Below are positions 1 to 6,439 of a stretch of DNA of 7,142 nucleotides, piece by piece. Source of the stretch: UBA5760 sp964649385 (lineage in GTDB: Bacteria; Chloroflexota; Dehalococcoidia; Dehalococcoidales; UBA5760). The notes beneath the pieces were generated by a model. The model made no database searches and had not been told where the DNA came from. It saw only the letters and a list, made by a program, of their open reading frames with translations. A program made the translations under genes and the position numbers. Every line of letters begins with the position of its first letter. Within the stretch, counting starts at the first letter, position 1. Location of the stretch: assembly GCA_964649385.1 (NCBI GenBank), contig CAZYRA010000062.1:1-7142 (forward strand), given 5' to 3'.

Positions 1-11
1 CAGATATCATA

Positions 12-371
12 GTGGACAAAAAAGACCAGCTAGAGAAAATCGAAGGCGTTTGCCTGCCTGATGAGGTTATTCGAGCCGTTTTCGATTTAAAGGGGAGAGG
101 TACGGGGTTTCTGGGTATCACCGATAAGCGAATTATCTACTACGATAAGGCATTTCTGAAGAACAAGAAGGCGCTGGTCAGCATACCTCACGATCGGATT
201 GCTTGCGTGGCTAGTGAGGATAACAAGGGGTTTTTCATTAAAAGCGGCTTCTTTGTCAGTGACACTCTTACCATCCAGCCCATAGGACTTGAGCCCAAGA
301 CCTTTGAATTCAGGGGTGGGGAGAAAGCCCACCAGGCTCACAATATGATTATGGAGTACTTGCTAAGATAA
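12..371 (+). CDS. Small bacterial PH-domain protein, N terminus uncertain
   Basis: The 119-residue product looks like a stand-alone bacterial pleckstrin-homology (bPH) domain. A run of beta-strand-like segments carries the family's typical GITDKRIIYYD stretch at residues 35-45, and a final amphipathic helix covers about 106-119. There is no signal peptide and no membrane segment, so it is probably cytosolic. Such domains are known mainly as structural or ligand-binding modules, and no specific role can be assigned. The marked start is GTG at 12. No stop lies in frame in the 11 upstream bases and no ribosome binding site is visible there, so the true start may be outside the window. The gene ends with TAA and converges on the M16 peptidase gene, with a hairpin between them. 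I am fairly sure it is a real gene, moderately sure of the fold, and unsure of the start. Confidence 0.75.
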   Translation: MDKKDQLEKIEGVCLPDEVIRAVFDLKGRGTGFLGITDKRIIYYDKAFLKNKKALVSIPHDRIACVASEDNKGFFIKSGFFVSDTLTIQPIGLEPKTFEFRGGEKAHQAHNMIMEYLLR

Positions 372-416
372 GATAGGGCAGGTGCACTACCTTAAGGGTG
401 AAGTTCTACCAAACTC

Positions 417-453
417 ATATCGAAACAGCCCGCAAAGGGGGCTGTTTCGATAT
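417..453. terminator. Perfect 15-bp hairpin between convergent genes
   Basis: Arms 417-431 and 439-453 are exact reverse complements of 15 bases around a 7-nt loop (432-438). The hairpin lies 45 nt after the PH-domain gene stop and 20 nt after the end of the convergent peptidase gene, where a bidirectional terminator is expected. Neither side is followed by a T-tract: the plus side continues CATCGG, and the minus side reads GAGTTTGG. It may therefore terminate weakly or depend on a factor, or act as a 3' RNA-stabilising stem. Confidence 0.65.
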
Positions 454-473
454 CATCGGTCAGGTGGACTAAC

Positions 474-1736
474 TTACAGCTTTAGCAGCTCATCCAGCGG
501 CTCGTCCTCGGCGACGGGCCCGACTACGGCCAGGCGGAGCCTCTTACCATCTATCAGCTCCTGGGCCAGTTCTTTTAGCTCCTCGGCGGTGACAGCATCA
601 ATAATGGCGGTTACCTCTTCTGTAGTGAGGATATGATTGGTGAGGGCCTCCTGTCCCCCCAGCCAGCCGGCGACGTTGTGGCTGTCTTCCATTCTTAGCA
701 GCAGGCGTCCCCTGGAGAGTTCCCTGGCCCGGGACATCTCAATCTCGGGTACCGTTTCCTTAAGCCGGTTAAGCTGCTCAAGGATGGCATTTATGGCAGT
801 GGTTAGGTTTTTGGTATCCACCCCGGCGTAGATGGTCAGTGAGCCGGAGTCGAGGAAGTGCTCGGCGTAGCTGTGAATGCTGTAGGCTAACCCCAGCCGG
901 TCGCGAATCTCGGTAAACAGGCGGCTGCTCATACCCTGTCCGAGGATAACATTGAGCAGGTCGAGCTTAAAGCGTTGTGGGTGAAGGATTGGTAAGCCCG
1001 GCAGTGCCAGGCAGAGGTGGGCCTGCTCGATATCCCGTTTCTCTATTTTGACCTGCTGTGCCGGCGTCGGTTGATATGCGGAATAACCGGTACGCGGTTT
1101 GCGGCTGGCCCAGCTACCCATTACCTGGCTGACCGAATCAACCGCTTTCTGGTGACTGATGTTGCCGGCAATAACGACTACGGTGTTGTCCGGCTGGTAC
1201 TGGCGGTCGAGGTAGTCGAGCATAGCCTCTCTGGTGGTGGCGGTTACTGATTCCTTGCTGCCGGCTATGTCACGGCCCAGGGGGTGGTCAGGCCAGAGAA
1301 GCCCATCAATGAGCATATTGGCCTCCTGGGAAGGGGAGTCCTTACACATATTTATTTCTTCGATAACAACCTGGCGTTCCTTCGTTATCTCTTGAGGGTC
1401 GAACCGGGGGTGGAGCAGCATATCGGTGAGCACATCCAGGGCTATTGTGAAGTGGTCCTGGGCGACCTTGCACCAATAGACGGTTAGCTCCTTGTCCGTG
1501 CCGCCGTTTAAGATTCCGCCGACGCCTTCGATTGCCGCTGAGATTTCCCCGGGGGTGGGGCGTTTCTCACTGCCCTTAAAGAGGATGTGCTCAATAAAGT
1601 GAGAGGTGCCGGCTTCAGCATTAGTTTCGTACCGGGAGCCGGTGCCGATAAAGAGGCCGATGCATACCGAGCGGGTATGTGGCATGGTCGAGGTAACCAG
1701 CCGCAGGCCGTTATCAAGAGTAGTCTTCTGGTACAA
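474..1736 (-). CDS. M16 family zinc metallopeptidase (YmxG/processing-peptidase-like)
   Basis: The 420-residue product has the length of single-subunit bacterial M16B peptidases. The inverted zinc motif HFIEH is at residues 46-50, and a further glutamate at E127 follows after exactly 76 residues, fitting HxxEH-x76-E. The segment LNGGTDKELTVYW (76-88) and AGN (190-192) mark the N-terminal domain. GMSSRLF (268-274) and RDRLGLAYSIHSY (278-290) mark the second M16 domain, including the R/Y substrate-binding region. All catalytic residues are present, so it should be active. There is no signal peptide, suggesting a cytosolic protease or peptidase; the substrate is unknown. The start is TTG at 1736: GGAGG sits 7 nt upstream, and no ATG or GTG occurs before the in-frame stop at 1763-1761. 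It is the last gene of the surE operon, 31 nt after the membrane protein gene. Confidence 0.93.
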   Translation of the reverse strand: MYQKTTLDNGLRLVTSTMPHTRSVCIGLFIGTGSRYETNAEAGTSHFIEHILFKGSEKRPTPGEISAAIEGVGGILNGGTDKELTVYWCKVAQDHFTIALDVLTDMLLHPRFDPQEITKERQVVIEEINMCKDSPSQEANMLIDGLLWPDHPLGRDIAGSKESVTATTREAMLDYLDRQYQPDNTVVVIAGNISHQKAVDSVSQVMGSWASRKPRTGYSAYQPTPAQQVKIEKRDIEQAHLCLALPGLPILHPQRFKLDLLNVILGQGMSSRLFTEIRDRLGLAYSIHSYAEHFLDSGSLTIYAGVDTKNLTTAINAILEQLNRLKETVPEIEMSRARELSRGRLLLRMEDSHNVAGWLGGQEALTNHILTTEEVTAIIDAVTAEELKELAQELIDGKRLRLAVVGPVAEDEPLDELLKL

Positions 1737-1743
1737 TAGTTTA

Positions 1744-1748
1744 CCTCC
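1744..1748 (-). promoter_or_regulatory. Shine-Dalgarno GGAGG fixing the TTG start of the M16 gene
   Basis: On the minus strand GGAGG lies 7 nt before the TTG at 1736. An in-frame stop further upstream, with no ATG or GTG between, leaves TTG as the only sensible start. Confidence 0.8.
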
Positions 1749-1767
1749 AAATAGTATTAATCAGGCT

Positions 1768-2544
1768 CTATGTCACCACCGGCGACGGTTGCTCCTGGAA
1801 GGGGTGTGTGCGCAAAATAAGTGAGTAGAGGAATGGGTACTCGAATTTCAGGTGCTCCAGGTAGGCTAGCCACTGGGCAGCAATCTGTCCGTAGACACGA
1901 TGGATATCGTTGGCGAGGTGTTCCAGGTCGCTCTCTGGCAGGTCTTTTAACGACTGTCTTGACTCAAGCTCCTCATCGAGGTGAAAGACTGCCCAGAGGA
2001 GAGAGGTAAAGCGTTCATGCTCCAGTATATTGGGGTTGTCCAGCAGACGCAACAGGAAGTCCCGTTTCCGGATGAGGAAGCTCTTTAGTTTACCCAGATC
2101 CATGTTGAGGTAATCGATGGTGGGTGTCATGGCATAGACGCAGTCTTTCGCCCTTTTAAAATCGCTTGCCGTCCAGTCCTGGGTAACATTGAGATACCGG
2201 CAGATTTCCTTGCTGTTTTTGCAGAAGCCGAGGAGGTCGACGAGCAGGTGGTTACCTACCTCACTGAAGAAGGTCCCCACTACCATATTGAGCTTTTCTA
2301 TCCTGGTTTGCTTTTCCCGCCGGGATAGGATACTTTCAATTACGATCACAACCAGGAATACCTCAAGGGGCAGGAAGGCCAGGTCACCGATCATATAAAT
2401 GAATATGTGGTGCGCGTCATGGAAGGTGCGGTAGTGGACAAAGTATATCAGCGCCGAGCTGGCGATGAAGATGGCGCCCAGTATGAAGAACCGCCGATGG
2501 TGCTTGTAGAAGTCGGCTACCTGTTGAAAGATTGATCTATTCAT
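1768..2544 (-). CDS. Conserved hypothetical protein with two N-terminal membrane helices
   Basis: I do not recognise a named family for this 258-residue protein. It has two hydrophobic segments, about residues 19-37 and 47-72. A short histidine- and aromatic-rich stretch (HYRTFHDAHH, 37-46) lies between them. The second helix ends in a basic, charged stretch (SRREKQTRIEK, 74-84) and is followed by a mostly helical soluble domain of about 175 residues. Near the C terminus there is an aromatic-rich region, from AAQWLAYLEHLKFEYPFLYS (222-241) to about residue 249. The positive residues before helix 1 and after helix 2 suggest both ends are cytosolic, with a tiny external loop. The ATG at 2544 overlaps the surE stop by 8 nt, implying translational coupling. 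The soluble domain could be a sensor or scaffold, but no catalytic motif is visible. Confidence 0.85.
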   Translation of the reverse strand: MNRSIFQQVADFYKHHRRFFILGAIFIASSALIYFVHYRTFHDAHHIFIYMIGDLAFLPLEVFLVVIVIESILSRREKQTRIEKLNMVVGTFFSEVGNHLLVDLLGFCKNSKEICRYLNVTQDWTASDFKRAKDCVYAMTPTIDYLNMDLGKLKSFLIRKRDFLLRLLDNPNILEHERFTSLLWAVFHLDEELESRQSLKDLPESDLEHLANDIHRVYGQIAAQWLAYLEHLKFEYPFLYSLILRTHPFQEQPSPVVT

Positions 2545-3316
2545 TCCGTAGCTCTTTTAGGAGTTCTGAGCACAGGCTGTCCGGTATCCGGGGTGATGGC
2601 TTGTTCAGGAGCTCCGTATGCAGTGGGGTAATTGAGATATTGCCCCCCTCGATGGCGTGGATGTCTGTTCCTTCTTCAGCGTCTTTATTTATCTTCTGCC
2701 GCACCAGCCAGTAGTAGGCCTTTCTGCCGTCGTGCCCCTCCTCGACGGTGTCGATATGACTCCGGCTGGCCAGCCTGGTTATTTTTATCCCCGTGGTCTC
2801 TTCCAGGGACAGGCCGGGCAGGTTTACGTTGAGAAACATATTGCCGGGTATGGCGTTACCGGCGAGCTTCTCCGCAAGCAGCGCTGCCAGTTTTGCGGCG
2901 TTGTCCAGGTAAAGATTGTCCAGGGATTCTATCGAGATAGCCAGCGCTGGGGAGCTGCGCAGGTAGCCCTGGAGGGCAGCCCCTACCGTTCCTGAGATGA
3001 GGACGTCGTCGCCCAGGTTTGGCCCTGAGTTTATCCCGGAAACAACAAGGTCAACCTTATTCTTGAGCAGCTTGCCGAAGCCTAGGATAACGCTGTCCGC
3101 TGGTGTGCCCTCTACGGAGTAGGCCTCTACCCCGGCTACCAGGGGGCTTATCTTCCGTACCCGCAGCGGCTGGCGCAGGGTAACTGCGGTGCCCAGTGCA
3201 CTCTGCTCTCTATCCGGAGCGACTACGCTTACCCGGCCGATTTCTTGTAGCGCCTTAACCAACTTCCACAACCCGGGGGCAAAAATGCCATCGTCATTGG
3301 TTACCAGTATTTCCAT
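2537..3316 (-). CDS. surE: 5'/3'-nucleotidase SurE
   Basis: SurE is a metal-dependent phosphatase of nucleoside 5'- and 3'-monophosphates in the cytosol. The 259-residue product has the full family length. NDDG is at residues 7-10, giving metal ligands D8 and D9. APDREQSA at 33-40 supplies S39, and SGINSGPNLG at 93-102 supplies N96. ISGTVGAA (107-114), LNVNLP (162-167) and the EGTD...ISITPL segment (215-232) complete the family pattern. The ATG at 3316 is preceded by AAGGCGG, one mismatch from the ideal Shine-Dalgarno, at 5-nt spacing. It is the first gene of a minus-strand operon with the membrane protein and M16 peptidase, and is divergent from the hpt purine salvage operon. In that setting it plausibly trims or recycles nucleotides, which is an inference from context. 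Confidence 0.96.
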   Translation of the reverse strand: MEILVTNDDGIFAPGLWKLVKALQEIGRVSVVAPDREQSALGTAVTLRQPLRVRKISPLVAGVEAYSVEGTPADSVILGFGKLLKNKVDLVVSGINSGPNLGDDVLISGTVGAALQGYLRSSPALAISIESLDNLYLDNAAKLAALLAEKLAGNAIPGNMFLNVNLPGLSLEETTGIKITRLASRSHIDTVEEGHDGRKAYYWLVRQKINKDAEEGTDIHAIEGGNISITPLHTELLNKPSPRIPDSLCSELLKELRNE

Positions 3317-3321
3317 TATGA

Positions 3322-3328
3322 CCGCCTT
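3322..3328 (-). promoter_or_regulatory. Shine-Dalgarno of surE
   Basis: On the minus strand AAGGCGG differs by one base from AAGGAGG and stands 5 nt before the ATG at 3316. This supports that start and contrasts with hpt on the other side of the same intergenic region, which has no such site. Confidence 0.6.
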
Positions 3329-3338
3329 TGTTATGCCT

Positions 3339-3344
3339 AGTTTA
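3339..3344 (-). promoter_or_regulatory. Weak candidate -10 box for the surE operon
   Basis: On the minus strand TGC-TAAACT resembles an extended -10 (4 of 6 bases plus the upstream TG). It lies 22 nt before the surE ATG. Only a poor -35 (TTGCTG, 18-nt spacer) precedes it. A 5-bp inverted repeat, TATGC (3332-3336) and GCATA (3345-3349), brackets the box and could be a small operator, though it is short enough to arise by chance. Confidence 0.3.
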
Positions 3345-3387
3345 GCATAGCCCTGATGGCGGCAGCAAAGAGCGGCAGTGCGCGGGC

Positions 3388-3416
3388 TGGACAGGGCTTG
3401 CGATAAATACTATAAT
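3388..3416 (+). promoter_or_regulatory. Strong sigma-70-type promoter of the hpt operon
   Basis: A -35 box TGGACA (3388-3393, 5 of 6 bases) is separated by exactly 17 nt from a perfect -10 TATAAT (3411-3416). Transcription should begin around 3422-3425, only a few bases before the hpt ATG at 3428. No Shine-Dalgarno is present between the -10 and the ATG, so the mRNA is predicted to be leaderless or nearly so. Confidence 0.8.
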
Positions 3417-3427
3417 CTCAACTAACG

Positions 3428-3961
3428 ATGAGTTCTCAAACTGAACCCCGTATACTCCTTACCCGAGATGAAATAGCGGCTGCCGTAGGGAGGCTGTCGG
3501 CTGAGATTGGCAGAGAGTACCGGGGCAAATGCCCCCTCTTGATAGGTATCCTTAAAGGTTCCTTTGTCTTCATGGCTGACCTGGTGCGGTCTCTTGATTT
3601 CCCGCTTGAGGTGGAATTTATCAAGCTCTCCAGCTATGGTCGGGGTAGGGAGAGCTTGGGGAAGGTCAGTGTGGTTAGTGGTCTCACATCTCCTATTGAG
3701 GGGCGGGACGTGCTGGTGGTTGAGGACATCGTGGATACCGGTATTACCCTTTCTTTTCTCATAGACTACCTCAAGAAGGAAAAGCCGGCCTCGCTGCGGC
3801 TCTGTGCCCTTACGGATAAACCATCACGGCGGCAGTCTGCGCTTACTATTGATTATCTGGGCTTTACCGTTCCCGACAGGTTTATCGTCGGATATGGTAT
3901 AGATTGGGATGAGAAGTTCCGCTACCTGCCCGATATCTGCTATCTAGAGGATGAGAAATAA
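3428..3961 (+). CDS. hpt: Hypoxanthine (guanine) phosphoribosyltransferase
   Basis: This type I phosphoribosyltransferase joins hypoxanthine, and probably guanine, to PRPP to give IMP or GMP in the cytosol. The 177-residue product matches the usual bacterial length. The PRPP-binding loop VVEDIVDTGITL spans residues 97-108, with the acidic pair E99/D100 and D103 as the likely general base. LLIGILKGSF (37-46) forms the first PPi-binding loop, and SSYG (68-71) begins the flexible catalytic loop. K131 and the IVGYGIDWDEKFRYLPDI region (153-170) form the purine and metal side. The ATG at 3428 begins a sequence that aligns well with family N termini by eye, although no ribosome binding site precedes it. 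It is first in an operon with adenine deaminase, whose product hypoxanthine is its substrate. Confidence 0.95.
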   Translation: MSSQTEPRILLTRDEIAAAVGRLSAEIGREYRGKCPLLIGILKGSFVFMADLVRSLDFPLEVEFIKLSSYGRGRESLGKVSVVSGLTSPIEGRDVLVVEDIVDTGITLSFLIDYLKKEKPASLRLCALTDKPSRRQSALTIDYLGFTVPDRFIVGYGIDWDEKFRYLPDICYLEDEK

Positions 3962-4002
3962 GACCTGGGAAGTAAATCGGATATGGTTTCCCTGTTGTCT
4001 TG

Positions 4003-4009
4003 AAGGGGG
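4003..4009 (+). promoter_or_regulatory. Shine-Dalgarno AAGGGGG deciding the ade start
   Basis: AAGGGGG lies 5 nt before TTG at 4015. The earlier in-frame TTG at 4000 immediately abuts this site and has no ribosome binding site of its own, so 4015 is preferred. Confidence 0.7.
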
Positions 4010-4014
4010 CGAGC

Positions 4015-5724
4015 TTGAGCAAAGAGCGTTTAATCTCAGTGGCCAGGGGGCAGATTCCCGCTGACCTTGTCCTGGCTAATGGGAGGGTGGTCAATGTCTT
4101 TAGTGGTGAGATTGAGTCGGCTAACGTGGCTATCTACGGTGGCAGAATTGCCGGAGTAGGGGACTACCATGAGGCAAAAGAGGTCCTCGATTTAGGAGCC
4201 AGGTACCTTGTCCCCGGATTGATTAACGGTCATACTCACCTGGAAAGCTCGATGCTCAGCGTTGGCCAGTATGCCCGTGCCGTGGTGCCGCGGGGTACCC
4301 TGGCGGCGGTGACTGACCTTCACGAAATAGCCAATGTCTGCGGGCTTGACGGTATCCGGTATATGCTGGACTGTGCGCGCCGCCTGCCCCTGGAGCTTTT
4401 CCTGATGGCTCCTTCCTGCGTGCCGGCGACTCACCTGGAGACCTCGGGAGCAAGCCTCGGGCCTGACGATATCAAAAAGGTACTCCGCTGGCGGGGCTGT
4501 ATCGGGTTGGGGGAGGTGATGAACTTCCCCGGCGTACTGTCAGGTGACGGGGATGTCTTGAAAAAAATCAGTTCGGCAGAGAGGAAGGCTGTTGATGGTC
4601 ATGCCCCGGGCTTAAGCGGCAGGGACTTAAATGCCTACATTGCGGCCGGTATCGGCTCCGAACATGAGTCGGTCTCCCTGGATGAGGCCAGGGAGAAACT
4701 AAATAGGGGTATGTATCTTATGATACGGGAGGGTTCCTCGGAGAAGAACCTGGATGCTCTATTGCCCCTGGTTAGTGACAGAACTTATTCCAGGTGCCTC
4801 TTTGTTGTTGATGACCGCAACTGCGTTGACCTGCTTAATGACGGTGATATTGATGCCGTAGTGCGTAAGGCAATCGGGCGGGGACTCGACCCGGTGCGGG
4901 CGATTCAGATGGCGACCATAAATGCCGCCGTTTACTTCCGCCTCAAGGGGCTCGGGGCGATCGCCCCGGGCTATCTGGCAAACCTGATTGTTAGCGAAGA
5001 GCTGACTGATTTACGGGCGGATATGGTATTCTACCGGGGCGCACTGGTGGCCAGGAAAGGAGAGCCGCTGTTTACTTTACATAAAGATAATGGCGCAGGG
5101 TTGACCCATACGGTAAACATTAAGCCCTATGGGGTGGAGTCCCTGCGGCTTTTCCCCGCCGGAGAGGCCGAGCCGGTCATTGAGATTATTCCCGGCCAGA
5201 TAATCACCCGGAAAAGGATGGAACGTGTTAAGGTAAGAGGTGGCGTTATTGTGGCGGATATGGAGCGGGATATCCTGAAGCTGGCGGTGGTGGAGAGGCA
5301 TAAGGCCAGCGGTAACATCGGACTGGGGTTGGTCAGCGGTTTTGGCTTGAAGAGAGGGGCGCTGGCGTCCTCAATCGCCCACGATTCCCATAATATTGTT
5401 TGTGTCGGCGCTAGCGATGAAGATATATTTACCGCAGTAAAAGAGGTTGAGCGGCTTAATGGCGGCCTGGTGGTAGCCGCCGGGGGTAGGGTGCTGGCTA
5501 GCCTGGCCCTTCCGGTGGCTGGTCTGCTCTCCGAGGAGCCATTGGAGGCAGTGGCGAATGGTCTGGAGCGGCTGGAGGGACTGGCCGCTGATTTAGGCAG
5601 TAGCCTGTCGTCCCCCTTTGCCACCCTTTCCTTTCTGGCGCTGCCGGTTATTCCTGAACTCAGGCTGACCGACCTGGGGATGGTCGATGTTAATCAATTC
5701 AGGTTGATTGAGAGGGGGTCATAG
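4015..5724 (+). CDS. ade: Adenine deaminase (amidohydrolase superfamily)
   Basis: Ade hydrolyses adenine to hypoxanthine and ammonia using a dinuclear metal site. From the TTG at 4015 the protein has 569 residues, the normal length, and opens with the family-like MSKERLISVARGQIPADLVL. Metal and catalytic motifs in order are GHTHLESSM (72-80, H73 and H75), DLHEIANV (101-108), GLGEVMNFPGV (164-174, E167), DGHAPGLSG (194-202, H196), GIGSEHE (212-218, H217) and VVDDR (264-268). The C-terminal domain carries SIAHDSHNIVCVG (453-465). DLHEIANV has leucine where I recall the family having proline (DPHEIANV); the metal-binding residues are kept. It starts 53 nt after hpt and ends 1 nt before the phosphoribosyltransferase gene, so the three are probably co-transcribed. 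An alternative start at 4000 would add five residues. Confidence 0.94.
   Translation: MSKERLISVARGQIPADLVLANGRVVNVFSGEIESANVAIYGGRIAGVGDYHEAKEVLDLGARYLVPGLINGHTHLESSMLSVGQYARAVVPRGTLAAVTDLHEIANVCGLDGIRYMLDCARRLPLELFLMAPSCVPATHLETSGASLGPDDIKKVLRWRGCIGLGEVMNFPGVLSGDGDVLKKISSAERKAVDGHAPGLSGRDLNAYIAAGIGSEHESVSLDEAREKLNRGMYLMIREGSSEKNLDALLPLVSDRTYSRCLFVVDDRNCVDLLNDGDIDAVVRKAIGRGLDPVRAIQMATINAAVYFRLKGLGAIAPGYLANLIVSEELTDLRADMVFYRGALVARKGEPLFTLHKDNGAGLTHTVNIKPYGVESLRLFPAGEAEPVIEIIPGQIITRKRMERVKVRGGVIVADMERDILKLAVVERHKASGNIGLGLVSGFGLKRGALASSIAHDSHNIVCVGASDEDIFTAVKEVERLNGGLVVAAGGRVLASLALPVAGLLSEEPLEAVANGLERLEGLAADLGSSLSSPFATLSFLALPVIPELRLTDLGMVDVNQFRLIERGS
5712..5718 (+). promoter_or_regulatory. Shine-Dalgarno GAGGGGG of the COG1926-type gene
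   Basis: GAGGGGG sits inside the last codons of ade, 7 nt before ATG at 5726. This favours the ATG over the in-frame TTG at 5708, which precedes the site and would add six residues. Confidence 0.7.
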
Positions 5725-5725
5725 G

Positions 5726-6439
5726 ATGCATTCTCCACGGATATCTCCCATATTTGAGAACCGATTTGATGCCGGTAGTCAACTGGGTGCCAAACTCATG
5801 GAGTATAAGGGGCAGCCGGTAGTGGTGCTGGCTATCCCTAACGGCGGCCTGCCGGTGGCGCTGCAGGTAGCCCTGGCGCTTGATGCCGAGCTTGACGTGG
5901 TTATCTCGCGCAAGCTCCCTATACCGCTCCGGCCGGAGGGCGGCTTTGGCGCTATCGCTGATGACGGTGCGGTCATTCTTAATGAAGAGGTGTTGAAGGA
6001 GATTAACCTGACCGAGCAGCAGGTAAACTATCAGGTCGGTATGGTGAGGACGGATATTCGCCAGCGGAGCCTGCTCTACCGGGGCACCAAGCCGCTTTCT
6101 ATCACAAGCGGTAAGACGGTGATAATTGTTGATGACGGATTGGCTTCTGGTTATACCATGATAGCGGCGGTGGAGTCGGTGCGCCGGCGCCGGCCCGCCC
6201 GGGTGGTGGTGGCGGTACCGGCGGCATCAGAGGCAGCGGTAGAGAGATTGGAAGAGGTTGTCGACAGTGTGGTAACCGTGGCTACCGGCGGAATGTCCAA
6301 GTTCTACATCGCCGACTACTACCGCTACTGGCACGGCTTAAGCGATGAGGAAGGGCTCAAGTGTCTTAAAGAGTATCGAATGCGCCGCTTCGCATCCAAC
6401 ATAGAGCCCAAGCCGGGTGGGCTAAAAGAGGTCGGCTAG
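5726..6439 (+). CDS. Predicted phosphoribosyltransferase, COG1926 type, substrate unknown
   Basis: The 237-residue product has a classic PRPP-binding motif, VIIVDDGLASGYTM (132-145), with the acidic pair D136/D137. The family-style opening FENRFDAGSQLGAKL (10-24), IPNGGLPVA (37-45) and VVISRKLPIP (58-67) point to the COG1926 group of predicted phosphoribosyltransferases, whose physiological substrate is not established as far as I know. The loop after the RKL motif reads PIPLRPEGGFGAI (65-77); I recall the family as KLGAPxNPExAIGA, so acidic and glycine positions are kept but the loop differs. It is probably cytosolic. Because it lies 1 nt after ade, downstream of hpt, a purine or related base substrate is a reasonable inference. 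The stop overlaps that of the convergent gene in a shared CTAG. Confidence 0.88.
   Translation: MHSPRISPIFENRFDAGSQLGAKLMEYKGQPVVVLAIPNGGLPVALQVALALDAELDVVISRKLPIPLRPEGGFGAIADDGAVILNEEVLKEINLTEQQVNYQVGMVRTDIRQRSLLYRGTKPLSITSGKTVIIVDDGLASGYTMIAAVESVRRRRPARVVVAVPAASEAAVERLEEVVDSVVTVATGGMSKFYIADYYRYWHGLSDEEGLKCLKEYRMRRFASNIEPKPGGLKEVG

Noticed and set aside
2657..2995. Plus-strand 112-codon open frame opposite surE
   Set aside because: It is an antisense shadow of surE, whose motifs are all intact. No ribosome site or family resemblance supports it.
3961..4000. Imperfect inverted repeat between hpt and ade (AGAC and GGGAA pairing with TTCCC and GTCT)
   Set aside because: The paired blocks are short and interrupted, with a long loop, and do not resemble a known attenuator or riboswitch.
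5127..5624. Minus-strand 165-codon open frame opposite ade
   Set aside because: It lies wholly inside the confidently identified adenine deaminase gene. The product is serine, threonine and proline rich with no recognisable domain, typical of an antisense shadow in GC-rich coding DNA.
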